Shown: positions 34,234-44,241, counted from the first letter of the stretch. The stretch is 64,000 nucleotides of DNA from Acholeplasma laidlawii_A (GCF_030166555.2 NZ_CP126461.2); one strand, 5' to 3'. The notes: generated by a model not told the origin, from the sequence alone. Translations and numbers: made by a program.

Positions 34234-35520
34234 TCAAGCCATGTAGCTTTTTTTCACATAACCTTTCGTGTGGGAAAATAGTTTAAAGGAATAAAATCCA
34301 TGGTAAGCTCCAATACCACTCATGCCAATACCACCAAATGGTAAGTAAGGATTACTCACATGCATAATTGTATCATTGATTGCACCACCACCAAAGGATA
34401 AGTTTTCAAATACATATGTTTGATTCTTTTTATTGTTTGAAAATAAGTAGAGTGCTAGTGGTTTATCCTTTGTTTTAAGTAGTGATACTAAATCTTTTAA
34501 GTTGGAATATTTCAGTACCGGTAGTATGGGACCAAAAATCTCTTCTTGCATCACTTTATCTTCCCATGTAACGCCCTTTAATACTGTAGGACTTATCAGT
34601 TTGGTTGGAGCATCAGTCACTACTTCTTGAGTGACTTTTGTCTCATCAATTAAAGCGGTTAGACGATTAAAGTGTCTTTCATTGATGATACGTCCAAAAC
34701 TACTCATGTCACTGTATCTAGTGTTAATGACTTGATTTAGCGTATTAATAAATTCATCATGAATAGTATCATGTACATAGATATAGTCTGGTGCAATACA
34801 TGTTTGACCTGCATTTAAAAACTTACCAAATAAAATCCTTTCTGCTGCTATTTTTAAGTTTGCTGTTTCATCGACTATGGTCGGGCTTTTACCACCTAAT
34901 TCTAACGTCACAGGTGTTAAATGTTTACTTGCTTTTTCATAGACAATTTGACCTACACGACTACTTCCTGTAAAGAAGATATGATCAAATTTTAAATCTA
35001 ACAATTTGCTTGTCACAGTATAGTCACCTTCTAGGACGTATATATAGTCTTTATCAAAGTGACCATTGATTAATTCAACTAACATTTTTTCTGTATGTGC
35101 TGCAAATTCAGAGGGTTTAATGATTATTGTATTACCTGCAGCAATCGCGCCAATAAGCGGTTCTACAATTAACTGAAATGGATAGTTATATGGACCAATA
35201 ATCAAAACAGTACCCAGTGCATCATAGGTGAGATAAGATGAGGTTGTTGTTAAGTAAAAGGGTGTTTTAACCTTTTTAGGTTTCATCCATTTCTTCAAAC
35301 TTTTAATTGTGGATGTTAGTGATTTTAAAACATAGCCTACTTCGGTTGAATAGGCTTCAAATCTAGACTTATGTAAATCTTTATAAAGTGCTTCTAAAAT
35401 TTCTTCTTGATGTTCTATAATAAGTCTTTTTAACTTTTTTAACTGTGATACGCGAAATTCATAGGATAGTGTATTCCCACTTAAAAATAATGTTTTATGT
35501 GCCTTAAATATATTCTCCAT
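34234..35520 (-). CDS. NAD(P)-dependent aldehyde dehydrogenase
   Basis: 428 residues, the compact class 3-type length. Catalytic Cys in NAGQTCIAPDYI, the Glu motif LELGGKSPTIV, nucleotide loop FTGSSRVGQIV and the C-terminal NPYLPFGGIGMSG. Oxidises fatty or aromatic aldehydes; the substrate is not known. No N-terminal membrane anchor. The C-terminus ends in a Lys-rich tail. Stop codon is TGA. Followed by ~175 bases that hold only a weak reading frame. Confidence 0.85.
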   Translation of the reverse strand: MENIFKAHKTLFLSGNTLSYEFRVSQLKKLKRLIIEHQEEILEALYKDLHKSRFEAYSTEVGYVLKSLTSTIKSLKKWMKPKKVKTPFYLTTTSSYLTYDALGTVLIIGPYNYPFQLIVEPLIGAIAAGNTIIIKPSEFAAHTEKMLVELINGHFDKDYIYVLEGDYTVTSKLLDLKFDHIFFTGSSRVGQIVYEKASKHLTPVTLELGGKSPTIVDETANLKIAAERILFGKFLNAGQTCIAPDYIYVHDTIHDEFINTLNQVINTRYSDMSSFGRIINERHFNRLTALIDETKVTQEVVTDAPTKLISPTVLKGVTWEDKVMQEEIFGPILPVLKYSNLKDLVSLLKTKDKPLALYLFSNNKKNQTYVFENLSFGGGAINDTIMHVSNPYLPFGGIGMSGIGAYHGFYSFKLFSHTKGYVKKSYMA

Positions 35521-35590
35521 AATATTTACCTCTTATGTTTAGTATATCAAAAAATTATTTAATTCCTTTTATTATCACTATTACATATAT

Positions 35591-35619
35591 AAGCCCATCT
35601 ATTTTTATTAGATGGGCTT
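35591..35619 (-). terminator. intrinsic terminator after the large exoprotein gene
   Basis: Eleven-pair stem AAGCCCATCTA/TAGATGGGCTT with a short T-rich loop; the T-run after it on the minus strand is short. Also lies upstream of the aldehyde dehydrogenase gene. Confidence 0.65.
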
Positions 35620-35628
35620 ATCAGTTCA

Positions 35629-38610
35629 TTATGCACGTATATAAGGTGGTGTCGTTGGTTTTGTTGGTTTATCCTTAGGTATTTCTATCACAGACATAAA
35701 TTGCTTAAAGAAGAAACCAGCAATCGCATCGATGTTTTCTGCAATGCGTATAATGATAACACCTGTACCGATTGTAATCGCTAATTCACCACTAGCTATT
35801 TGTTCCACACGCTTAATACCATCAGCATAGCTTTGTGCGATGATAAGTCCTATCGTTTCTTCTGCATATTTAATGATTACATCAAAATGACTTATAGAAT
35901 CTACTTGATTACTTAGGTAAGTGCCTAACCATTGATTGATCTTTTCTTTAAACTGTGGATTATTATTAAAATATTTTCCCATATGCTTAGATGCTAATGC
36001 CTTAAGACTATTTACAGTAATATCACTACCCATATTGATGAGCGTCTTATAAAAATCCCCTTTACTATCTTCAGTAATTGTATAGTGTTTTGTAAAGTTT
36101 AACATCACAAAGGATGCAACCAATACACCTATTTTTTTAGGTGTAGGTGGTTCATCACCTGTAATAATATTTACAATGGCGTTTTCAATACCTGATTCGA
36201 TTGCTGCAAACAAATTAACTGCCTTAAAGTTAATTTCTTCACCCCAATACATTTTTGCACCGATTTCACCAATTAAATCTGTCACATAGTCTTTAAGTGG
36301 ACTTAAGAAAGCATCAGCCATCGCGCCTGGTCCATAGAAGGTCACTAAATAAGAAAATGCTTGATCTCCAAACCATTTAATCACTGAAAAGACAAATTCA
36401 AGTTTGGCTAACTTTTCCTCTAAATCCCTAAATTCTTGTCCCTCTTTAGTATAGTAATAAGCAGATTCAATAATGATAGCTCTACGTATCATACAAAGTT
36501 CTGTTGCCGTTCTATGTTTTGCACTTCTTATAAGTTCTTTAGCATGTCCGTTACTAGATAGTCCATAACGTTGTATGCCTCTGATAAGTAATCTATGCTC
36601 TTCATCCCAATTATCTAGTGGTGTGGGTTTTTCACCTATTAGTTTTACAGTGATGTCCTTATCATAGGTTACACCTTTATAACTACAATGTATACTTGTT
36701 TGTAAGATATAAGGTTTTGCGTCTTCTAATTCTGATAAGGTAACTAGTGGTTCTATATAAAATATACCTTCATCCTTTAATTCAGTATTTACTTGATATT
36801 TAAATGTGGATTTTAAGTTTTGTGCAATACTATCTTCACCTGTAAGGTTATCAATGACTGTATCTACTTCTTTCATGTCACAAATAATAGCTTTTGGTTT
36901 AGATGATGTTTGATCAAGGATAGCTAATGTTAATTTAAGTCGAGTTGGTTTAATTTTCGGGTCCAGTACGCCACCATCTTCGTTTTCTTCTGTTCGAACA
37001 ATTAAGTGCTTTTGATCATCAAATGTTGCATCTACCGAAATCCCTTCAGGGTATAAGACCACAACAATTTCACTTTCTGCAAGTTCATTTTCAGTTTCTG
37101 CTTTAATTTGAATTGTTACTTGTTTTTTAGTATCACCTTTATGTGAGTTATTGACTAAAATAGTTTTATAGCGGTCTTCATCTATCTTTTCTAGGGTTGC
37201 AGAAACTTCATCCTCACCTAAAATAGTGACCTCTGGTATATCTACAAAATCCATTGGTTTAAAGTAGAGTTCATAAGTTAAACTATCCCCTAGTATCATA
37301 TTAACTAAAACAGTGCCTGAACCCTTTTCTATTCTTTCGTGTTCAATATAAGGGTTACCTACTAATCTAAATTTAAGATCGTTTTGGAAATATCCACCTT
37401 CCCCAGTATATGTAAATGTTACAATACCCTCTAAATGATTATCTTGCCCTTCAATGCCTTGTGCAGATACAAGCGCTGCCTTGTAGTTACTAGAAACTGC
37501 AGTATCACCAATTTCAATAGGTGCACCACCTGATTTTATCGTGATGCTTTCCGTTAGATCTAACCTATCTACTTCACTACCATCTTCTTTAATTTCTGCA
37601 ATACGAGCATATACTGTGACTGGTGGTTTATTATAACGTATTGCACTACCAAAATCTTTTTGAATATATAGTTTAAACTTAGATTTAGGATCTTCCTTAT
37701 ACTGGCTACTTAATGCTGCTAAAGCTGCTGATGTACCTAAGATACCTGTAAGTATAATAATCGGTATGCTGATACCATTATCTTCACCAGGAAAATCTAG
37801 TGCATCAGAACCTGTGATAATACCGGTTGTACCATATTGCCAGGTATACACATGATAAATTTTTATTTGGTCATAATTGTATTCTGTCTGGCTGTGACTT
37901 CCATATAAGTTTAATGAAGTAAACGGGTTAAACCCTATATCAATTTCAATCGTCATCATATCACCATTATTGATACCATATGGTGTGTACCCAGTAAATG
38001 TTCCAGTAAAATTATAGAGTCCTTCATCAGATGCTACTTTATATAAGAGCGGTTCAAGTCTATCTGTTATTCTTGATGTGTTTTGAATGTCTTTATTCTC
38101 ATCAATGACAATTTCACCCGGATCATAAATATGCGTCCAAACTAACGTATAGAATTCTATATTATCAAAGTGGAAAAGCTTATAATCATAAAGTTCACCT
38201 GATGTATTAATAGTGAAAATGACATTTTCTCTGTATTGAATATCTGGCATTGATAAATCCATTTCAAAATAGGCATATTCACCCGATAAAATAATGGTTT
38301 CGTATTGATAAGTTTCCGGATCGTTTAAGGCTGCTTCATAAAGTTCTTCTTGATACCCACTACCAGTATAGTTAAAGCGGTAATCTATCTTTGTTGATGT
38401 CGTTGTATAGTGAATTTGTGTATTATCATCATTACCACTATAATAATTAATTAAATCATTTGAATACTCTACAATGATGGTGTTTTTATATGTCCATAAA
38501 CCAGCCCATGCATCCTCTGAAGGTGCAAAGACTTTAGATGTTGTAAAAAGTAAAACGAAACTAATGATAGATATCAAGGTAAATCTTTTTAATTTATGAA
38601 GGTTACTCAT
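35629..38610 (-). CDS. large exported or membrane protein, function unknown
   Basis: 993 residues. An N-terminal hydrophobic segment (~8-26, FTLISIISFVLLFTTSKVFA) is a signal peptide or anchor. An extracytoplasmic beta-rich region follows, then a second membrane helix near ~298-318 (IPIIILTGILGTSAALAALSS), a long beta-rich region of several Ig- or CBM-like segments to ~680, and a mainly helical C-terminal region with further hydrophobic stretches. Pro-rich tail. No family recognised. The ATG at 38610 overlaps the upstream gene's stop as ATGA, with GAGGTG before it. An earlier in-frame ATG lies inside that gene. Confidence 0.65.
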   Translation of the reverse strand: MSNLHKLKRFTLISIISFVLLFTTSKVFAPSEDAWAGLWTYKNTIIVEYSNDLINYYSGNDDNTQIHYTTTSTKIDYRFNYTGSGYQEELYEAALNDPETYQYETIILSGEYAYFEMDLSMPDIQYRENVIFTINTSGELYDYKLFHFDNIEFYTLVWTHIYDPGEIVIDENKDIQNTSRITDRLEPLLYKVASDEGLYNFTGTFTGYTPYGINNGDMMTIEIDIGFNPFTSLNLYGSHSQTEYNYDQIKIYHVYTWQYGTTGIITGSDALDFPGEDNGISIPIIILTGILGTSAALAALSSQYKEDPKSKFKLYIQKDFGSAIRYNKPPVTVYARIAEIKEDGSEVDRLDLTESITIKSGGAPIEIGDTAVSSNYKAALVSAQGIEGQDNHLEGIVTFTYTGEGGYFQNDLKFRLVGNPYIEHERIEKGSGTVLVNMILGDSLTYELYFKPMDFVDIPEVTILGEDEVSATLEKIDEDRYKTILVNNSHKGDTKKQVTIQIKAETENELAESEIVVVLYPEGISVDATFDDQKHLIVRTEENEDGGVLDPKIKPTRLKLTLAILDQTSSKPKAIICDMKEVDTVIDNLTGEDSIAQNLKSTFKYQVNTELKDEGIFYIEPLVTLSELEDAKPYILQTSIHCSYKGVTYDKDITVKLIGEKPTPLDNWDEEHRLLIRGIQRYGLSSNGHAKELIRSAKHRTATELCMIRRAIIIESAYYYTKEGQEFRDLEEKLAKLEFVFSVIKWFGDQAFSYLVTFYGPGAMADAFLSPLKDYVTDLIGEIGAKMYWGEEINFKAVNLFAAIESGIENAIVNIITGDEPPTPKKIGVLVASFVMLNFTKHYTITEDSKGDFYKTLINMGSDITVNSLKALASKHMGKYFNNNPQFKEKINQWLGTYLSNQVDSISHFDVIIKYAEETIGLIIAQSYADGIKRVEQIASGELAITIGTGVIIIRIAENIDAIAGFFFKQFMSVIEIPKDKPTKPTTPPYIRA

Positions 38611-39506
38611 ATTTTTTTCACCTCGATTCCATATGTATAAAATAAAGCATAGCCTAATATAAAACAAAAGAAACCAAATATATATGGTGCATAACCAATA
38701 GGTAGAAATGATAATCCAATGCTTATTAAGAACCCTAAGATAAGGCCTTCCATCAGAGATTTTGAAATCACTTCATTAGATGTCTTTTTATGTTTTAAAC
38801 ACGTATAGGTTATGGCACGTATAAAATCAAACAAAAATCCTTTTTTTAGTGCAATTGCACTTAAGACTGTAACGATTGCTGCAACACCGACCATACTCTT
38901 AATCCAAGCTGCATAACCTGTTAAAAAGTTGTATAGGATTCCTGCGATACCCATGCCTATAATAATTGTTGATATACTTTGTTTTTGATCAGATTTGTCT
39001 TGTCTAAGTATCTCCTTTATACCTCTAATGACTGGTTTAAAACCTTGCTCAAATAGGCTTACAAAAAAGATTGCATACACACCTTTGCCTAACCATCCAC
39101 CAATCATTCTTAAAGGATTAGCACTTGTACCACCTTGAGCAAAGGTCAAGAAAGATAGGATTTGAACTACTAATGGATTAAATCCTAAATATGGTAAAAG
39201 AATTAAAACAATCCAAACAGCAGCAAGCGCTATAAGGATAATGAAGCGTTTTTTATCTTTAAAAAGTCCTTTAAAACCACTTGGTATACTTAAAAACCCC
39301 TTTTTAAGTATATGTATTGGATTTAAGGCATTTAAAAAACCAAGGTCTTTAAACATTACCTCGCCACTTGAACTAGATGCCCTATCAGATACTCTAAAAG
39401 TCTTAGACTGTTTTTCTACAGTCTTTGACTGATTAATATCTTTACCACATGTGCTACAAATATCTCGATCACTTTTGATCTCACTACCACAATATGGGCA
39501 CTTCAT
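38607..39506 (-). CDS. zinc-ribbon membrane protein
   Basis: 299 residues. The N-terminus is a four-cysteine zinc ribbon (CPYCGSEI...CSTCGKDI) in the cytoplasm. A basic linker leads to six to seven membrane helices (~85-290). No family recognised beyond the ribbon. Its stop overlaps the start of the 993-residue protein, so the two are made together and may form one complex at the membrane. Ribosome site AGAAGGAG. Confidence 0.7.
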   Translation of the reverse strand: MKCPYCGSEIKSDRDICSTCGKDINQSKTVEKQSKTFRVSDRASSSSGEVMFKDLGFLNALNPIHILKKGFLSIPSGFKGLFKDKKRFIILIALAAVWIVLILLPYLGFNPLVVQILSFLTFAQGGTSANPLRMIGGWLGKGVYAIFFVSLFEQGFKPVIRGIKEILRQDKSDQKQSISTIIIGMGIAGILYNFLTGYAAWIKSMVGVAAIVTVLSAIALKKGFLFDFIRAITYTCLKHKKTSNEVISKSLMEGLILGFLISIGLSFLPIGYAPYIFGFFCFILGYALFYTYGIEVKKI

Positions 39507-39626
39507 AAAGGTTTTCTCCTTCTATTTTATTTATAAGGATTTAACACTTGATTTACATATAATTATCGTTGTTGTCACTTTTATCTTACTCCTCTAACAC
39601 TATAAAATCCAGTATATTTATAAATA

Positions 39627-39687
39627 AAACATCTCTAATCAGATGTTTATAAAATAAAAACCCCAACTATTTTGAATAGATAGGGTT
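39627..39687 (-). terminator. tandem hairpins after the exchanger gene
   Basis: First hairpin (minus-strand order): AACCC..CTATT / AATAG..GGGTT (39687-39659), then AAACATCT/AGATGTTT (39648-39627) followed by TTATTTATA. The double arrangement would stop readthrough from the exchanger gene. Confidence 0.55.
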
Positions 39688-39706
39688 AAAACATATTAAT
39701 TATTAT

Positions 39707-40699
39707 TTACACGATAGCTAGTGCACGTAAAACGATATAAGTTACATAAGCTGTATAGATTAATACTAAGATAAATCCTTCTTTTTTAGACACCATATCT
39801 TTTGTGATTGCAAATACCACTGCAATGATTGTAATACCTAACATAATGAATGTATCGATTACAACATCACCATTGATACCAAGTGGTGTAAATAAACCAG
39901 ATAAACCTAAAATGAATAAGATATTAAAGATATTAGATCCCACAAGGTTACCAAATGCAATTTCATTTTCACCTTTTTTAGCGGCAACTACTGATGTTAC
40001 CATCTCAGGTAGTGAAGTACCTACAGCAACAACCGATAAACCAACTAGTGTGATTGCTTTTGTTGTAGACATACCAAATAGTCCAACTAATACGGTTGTT
40101 GCTAAATTACTTGCGCCCTCTGTCACCATATAACCACCTAAAGTAACACCTGCTAGACCAACAATAAGTAGCAAAACAGACTTTTTCATATTAAGTATTT
40201 TAAACTCAGTATCTTCATTTTCACTCTTACCAGATTTTATCATGATATAGATGTAAACAATAAAGGATATAAGTAATATAAGTGCTTCATACCAAACAAT
40301 TCTTGTATCACTTTGGAAAAACAGTGCTAACACCAAAATTAATGTAGTGGAAAATAATAAATAAGGAAACTCTTTTCTATACATGGTATTAGATACTTTA
40401 ACTGGTCTTACCAATGCTGTTAACCCTAAAATAAGTGTGATATTTACAATACTTGACCCTATGACATTACCCATTGCAATATCTGCTGTTGCACCTGGTG
40501 CAACAGTGAGTGATGCAATAAAACTTACTGCAAGTTCCGGTAGAGACGTACCAAAAGCAACTAATGTTAAACCAATCACTAAAGGTGATACTCTAAACTT
40601 TCTTGCAATGGATGAAGATGATGCAACAAAGAAATCTGCACCTTTAACTAAAAATATGAATCCTATGATAAGTAAACCAATGTTTATGACGTAATCCAT
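39707..40699 (-). CDS. CaCA-family sodium/calcium exchanger
   Basis: 330 residues with ten membrane helices in two homologous halves, each holding the alpha-repeat. First repeat: GTSLPELAVSFIAS and GNVIGSSIVNI. Second: GTSLPEMVTSVVAA and GNLVGSNIFNILFI. YrbG-type exchangers move Ca2+ out against Na+ or K+/H+. Ribosome site GAAGGGAA. Not in an operon. Confidence 0.9.
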   Translation of the reverse strand: MDYVINIGLLIIGFIFLVKGADFFVASSSSIARKFRVSPLVIGLTLVAFGTSLPELAVSFIASLTVAPGATADIAMGNVIGSSIVNITLILGLTALVRPVKVSNTMYRKEFPYLLFSTTLILVLALFFQSDTRIVWYEALILLISFIVYIYIMIKSGKSENEDTEFKILNMKKSVLLLIVGLAGVTLGGYMVTEGASNLATTVLVGLFGMSTTKAITLVGLSVVAVGTSLPEMVTSVVAAKKGENEIAFGNLVGSNIFNILFILGLSGLFTPLGINGDVVIDTFIMLGITIIAVVFAITKDMVSKKEGFILVLIYTAYVTYIVLRALAIV

Positions 40700-41127
40700 G
40701 AGATGTTCCCTTCATAAAAAGACCTTAACAGACTTTTTTATCTTCTTTTTTTGTATAAGTTTTAAACTATAGTTATCTAAATATAATAAATAGATACTAA
40801 TTTTTCTTAAGATACCTACACATTCGAGAAGCATTTTAACATGCCTCATTTATGAAATCAAGCGTAATGGTTTAAACAAGTATATAAAATATACTTTAAT
40901 GTATTGTATGTAAAATTTTCTATTTGAATTGACGCCTCTAAATTAGGCACAAGAGATAACTTAAAACAGATGCTAAATTTACGTTTTCTATATAACAAAA
41001 TATTTTCACTAAATCTCAACTTATTTTGATTCCTTATCATACCACCTGAAATCAATTACATAAGTTCCAGTTTCGAGGACTTTTTGAATATCTTATAAAC
41101 CCTTTTAATTTTTTTCATCAAAGACTA
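40700..41127. other. 428-base region without a supported gene
   Basis: Very AT-rich sequence between the exchanger gene and the 55-base repeat. It holds the exchanger's upstream region. The only sizeable reading frame (about 65 codons on the minus strand, 40858-41055) has no ribosome site and a low-complexity translation. No structured element recognised. Confidence 0.6.
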
Positions 41128-41182
41128 AAAAACCTACCACAAAATGTAGTAGGTAAATTGATTACTAGTTGGTGACCCGTAA
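41128..41182. repeat. 55-base direct repeat, copy 1 (tRNA-Glu 3' remnant)
   Basis: Perfectly identical to 44724-44778. It contains the last 12 bases of tRNA-Glu (TACGGGTCACCA on the minus strand, 41182-41171), then the spacer and the tRNA terminator hairpin. After 41182 the sequence no longer follows the tRNA. AAAGAC also precedes both copies. It looks like an attL/attR-type boundary or a short duplication. Confidence 0.85.
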
Positions 41183-41251
41183 CGCAAGACTTTCCCGTGT
41201 ATATGATTAAATTTCCATTATATTTTAACTTTTTATATTAACACAAATGCA

Positions 41252-41581
41252 TCATTTCATGATGGTCTTAAATACTTTACTGATTTCCTCATCCGTGTCA
41301 AACCATTCAAGCAAATAGAGCGTGACTGTAACCAAATCTCCCCCAGATTTATTGATTGTTGATCTAATTTTTTTATTGATTGAGATAATTTTATCTTCAT
41401 CTTTTCTTGGTGCGAGATTATGCTCATGTAGTACATAGTCATCGATTTTTCCGATGACTCTAAGAGAACCCCAAGTGCCTTTGATGCTTGCTGTCTCTGG
41501 TATAACCAAATGATATGTCCATGATCCAAATCCAGGTTGATAAATCAAGGTCAATTTTTGATGATCTAATAACTTTTTCAT
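41252..41581 (-). CDS. DUF1905-type protein
   Basis: 109 residues. The stretch WTYHLVIPETASIKGTWGSLRV followed by a short basic region and LVTVTLYLLEW fits the DUF1905 beta-barrel family, of unknown function and often linked to YdeI-type proteins. Starts inside the last codon of the photolyase fragment (ATGA overlap). A further domain seen in longer relatives is missing. Confidence 0.6.
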   Translation of the reverse strand: MKKLLDHQKLTLIYQPGFGSWTYHLVIPETASIKGTWGSLRVIGKIDDYVLHEHNLAPRKDEDKIISINKKIRSTINKSGGDLVTVTLYLLEWFDTDEEISKVFKTIMK

Positions 41582-41823
41582 TTTATAACCTCCGCTACTT
41601 CGATGATTTTATTGTATATATCACCTCTTTGTTTAAAGGCGTCTTGTAGATCTATTAAACTTTCCATAACAAACTTTAAATGCCTATTGCTCAAATCGCC
41701 ATAATTCCAGATTGATGGTTCTAAGATATAGATTGGAAGAATCGAGGCTTCCTGACTGGCAGTAAAGAGAGGTTGATGATCAAACACTCTTAAATCTTTT
41801 TTAAACCATAAAATATGTTGCAT
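41578..41823 (-). pseudogene. phr: truncated deoxyribodipyrimidine photolyase (N-terminal fragment)
   Basis: 81 residues. Residues 1-65 match the start of the alpha/beta domain of photolyases (HILWFKKDLRVFDHQPLF, ILPIYILEP, then RHLKFVMESLIDLQDAFKQRG). The full proteins are ~430-480 residues with an FAD domain, absent here. The last 15 residues do not look like the family. The fragment keeps a good ribosome site (AAGGAGGATGAC) and ends in TGA overlapping the next gene's ATG, so it may still serve as a leader for that gene. Confidence 0.75.
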
Positions 41824-42183
41824 GATGTCATCCTCCTTCTTTATATTCTAACACAGTTTGAATTCTTATTTTTTGTATCTACTACTCTTTATTAACACCA
41901 TTAATATATGAATCCTACCTTTTTTAAGATTCCAAAATTTACCACTTTTACCATGCGTACCACACCAAAAACAAAAGTTAAACCCAAAACTTATCTGTAC
42001 ATAAGTTGATGTTTTCTATTCTTTTCGCAAACTTGCTATAAGTTTTCATCATTGAGCACGATTTTGTTTATCTGCAAATAAGTTTATTTCAAACAGGAGT
42101 GTATACCCTAAATGGGGGAAAAGTTAGCAAAAATGCGAAAATAAGCCGGGAAAATATCAGTTTCCATAACCCCAATTTTGACA
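41824..42183. other. 360-base non-coding region left of the IS66 element
   Basis: AT-rich, with no convincing gene. It ends in the 8-base target duplicate TTTTGACA (42176-42183). A short plus-strand reading frame crosses the IS border and is not believed. Confidence 0.55.
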
Positions 42184-42218
42184 GTAAACGTCAATTATTA
42201 ACACCCCAACAGAGAATA

Positions 42219-42294
42219 AGCCTCCAACAATTGAATGTTGGAGGCTATTTTTGTAGTGTGGGTCCAAACCCACCGGTACCGTTAAATACCGGAT
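42219..42294. terminator. three consecutive hairpins at the left end of the IS
   Basis: GCCTCCAACA/TGTTGGAGGC (42225-42245 area), GTGGGT/ACCCAC (42259-42274 area) and CCGGTA/TACCGG (42274-42293 area), right after the tnpC stop. The first is followed by TATTTTT on the plus strand, so it can stop transcription entering the IS from the left. Coordinates are to within a few bases. Confidence 0.5.
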
Positions 42295-42295
42295 T

Positions 42296-43834
42296 TTATA
42301 TATTCTTTAGTGATTCAGGTAACTTATCACTGTAGGGTAGAAGCTCATTTATAGGTTTATCTTTGATATTGTCTAACACATATTCTAAATATTTAGATAC
42401 ATTGATATTGTTAATGATGGCAGTTCTAATCATTGAAAATAATACAGTTGTATAGCGGGCACCATCATATGAACCGGATGTCATAAATACTTTTCTGTTA
42501 ATGACGAACGGTCTAACAGCACGCTCTGCTATATTATTTGATATTTCTACATAGCCATTACTTAGATATGTATTTAGATCACTCCATATATTTTTGGCAT
42601 AATTAACCGCACCTTCTATGGCGCTGTTTGGTTTATAGGTATGATTAAACAGTAGATCTTCTAACTTATCTAATATTGGTTGTTGGTCCTTATTCCTTAA
42701 ATCTACAATTTCACTTGGTGTGCGTTCTTCCCTCTTATAGATACTTTCAAAGTAGAATAACTCTTTAATAAGTTCCAATATCTTATGTGCGTAACTATTT
42801 TTTCTCTCATCTGCTTTTAAGGCTTTGACGATATCCATAAAGCGGCGTCTCACATGGGCCCAGCATCTTTGAAGTTTTATTTTAGGGTTTTCTTTGGAAA
42901 GTTTTGTATAGCCCTTATAATCATCACAGACAATCACACCTTCATAGTTTTCTAACCATTTGGCTGTTTGTCCGATAGATCTTGTTTCATGGAAATCATA
43001 GATAGATACTTGTTTATCATAATAACTTGATTGGTAAACATAAACATAACTATACTTTCTATCTATATCCGCATCAGGTTTTTTACTCACCACCAGTGTG
43101 GTTTCATCTGCATGAATAACTCCTGCAGTATTGTTAAGTAAGTCTTTTTTCATCGCTTCATATACAGGTTTGATGATATTTGAAAGTTTGGCCATCGTGT
43201 TGGCTAGATTTTGTTTAGACATATCTAAATTTAAAACTTCTTTAATATGTCTACTTAAATGATGAAATGGTATCCCTAGTTCATATTTATGATATGCAAT
43301 ATATGCTGCAAATGAATGACTCATTAAACTACCTGGAAAAAGCGATGTTGAAACAGGATAATATAGTCTATTATCTTGTTTATTACAGTCGATGCATTTA
43401 CAGCTTTCCTTAATAATCTTTGTGACTTTTAAGCTTGCTGGTACCGCCTCAACCAAATAACGGATCTTGCTACTGGCTTTAATTAAATCTTTACCACATG
43501 TACTACAGTTTGTTTCATCTGGTTTTTCATACCAAACATCTGTAACATGTTTTTCAAAGTCAAACCCTTCAAAGTTTTTCTTACGTACTTGACGTATGCC
43601 CTTAGTTTTATTTTTCTTTATAACATGTTCAGTTTCATTGATCATAACTGCATCTAATCGCTCAGCCTTTGGAATGAATGTTTTTATACGTTCAATTTGA
43701 TGCTTCTGGACTAAAGATTGATTTGCAGCTAAGGCTTCATTTAACTGTGCGTTTAATTTAAAAATCATGACCGCTTGCGCTTCATTCTCTTTTTTTAGTC
43801 GATTCAGTTCTTTTAGGGCTTCTTTTAAGTTCAT
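42296..43834 (-). CDS. tnpC: IS66 transposase TnpC
   Basis: About 512 residues. DDE-type transposase: a leading coiled coil (KELNRLKKENEAQ), a zinc-binding CSTCGKDL, and the acidic triad in HADETTLVV, VCDDYKGYTKL and NNIAERAVRPF. The ATG at 43834 or an earlier one at 43852 may be used; neither has a clear ribosome site. Cuts and joins the element ends. Confidence 0.92.
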   Translation of the reverse strand: MNLKEALKELNRLKKENEAQAVMIFKLNAQLNEALAANQSLVQKHQIERIKTFIPKAERLDAVMINETEHVIKKNKTKGIRQVRKKNFEGFDFEKHVTDVWYEKPDETNCSTCGKDLIKASSKIRYLVEAVPASLKVTKIIKESCKCIDCNKQDNRLYYPVSTSLFPGSLMSHSFAAYIAYHKYELGIPFHHLSRHIKEVLNLDMSKQNLANTMAKLSNIIKPVYEAMKKDLLNNTAGVIHADETTLVVSKKPDADIDRKYSYVYVYQSSYYDKQVSIYDFHETRSIGQTAKWLENYEGVIVCDDYKGYTKLSKENPKIKLQRCWAHVRRRFMDIVKALKADERKNSYAHKILELIKELFYFESIYKREERTPSEIVDLRNKDQQPILDKLEDLLFNHTYKPNSAIEGAVNYAKNIWSDLNTYLSNGYVEISNNIAERAVRPFVINRKVFMTSGSYDGARYTTVLFSMIRTAIINNINVSKYLEYVLDNIKDKPINELLPYSDKLPESLKNI

Positions 43835-43905
43835 ATGTAGATTATAACACACTTTATAAAAATTTTACTATATACATAGTATATAGTAAAAATATTTTAA
43901 TGAGG

Positions 43906-44241
43906 CTAGTATCCAATCTCTTTTTGTCGCTCTTCCATAATTTTTAAGCCCTTTAGTAGTAATTTTAAATCACTTGCATCATAACTACCTGTCTGGATTT
44001 GTCTAGGCCAGTGAAAATTACTATAGTTTAATTTATTAATCAGTAACCAACTACCAAATTCATCCTCATAATAAATCTTTATTTGTTTTCGGTTCTTTGA
44101 ACAGAAAATGAATAAGCTATAGAGTAGCTCAGCAGGGCTAAAATTAACACTTAGTAACATTTGTATCCGCTTCATCCCACTACGCATATCCAGTTCATTA
44201 GAATAAAAGTATATTTTCCTAACCCTTTTATAATCAATCAT
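43906..44241 (-). CDS. tnpB: IS66 accessory protein TnpB
   Basis: 111 residues. The IS66 Orf2 signature is recognisable (IYFYSNELDMRSGMKRIQ, then LFIFCSKNRKQIKIYYED). Needed for transposition in studied IS66 elements, role unclear. Overlaps tnpA by 8 bases. Confidence 0.88.
   Translation of the reverse strand: MIDYKRVRKIYFYSNELDMRSGMKRIQMLLSVNFSPAELLYSLFIFCSKNRKQIKIYYEDEFGSWLLINKLNYSNFHWPRQIQTGSYDASDLKLLLKGLKIMEERQKEIGY

Noticed and set aside
34052..34237. 61-codon minus-strand reading frame between the GGDEF and aldehyde dehydrogenase genes
   Set aside because: TTG start, no ribosome site, low-complexity translation and overlap with the GGDEF start; taken as chance in AT-rich spacer.
40858..41055. 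65-codon minus-strand reading frame in the intergenic region
   Set aside because: No ribosome site or promoter, no recognisable motif, and base composition like its non-coding surroundings.
42099..42335. Plus-strand reading frame across the left IS border
   Set aside because: It crosses the insertion junction and the inverted repeat, opposes tnpC and has no family match.
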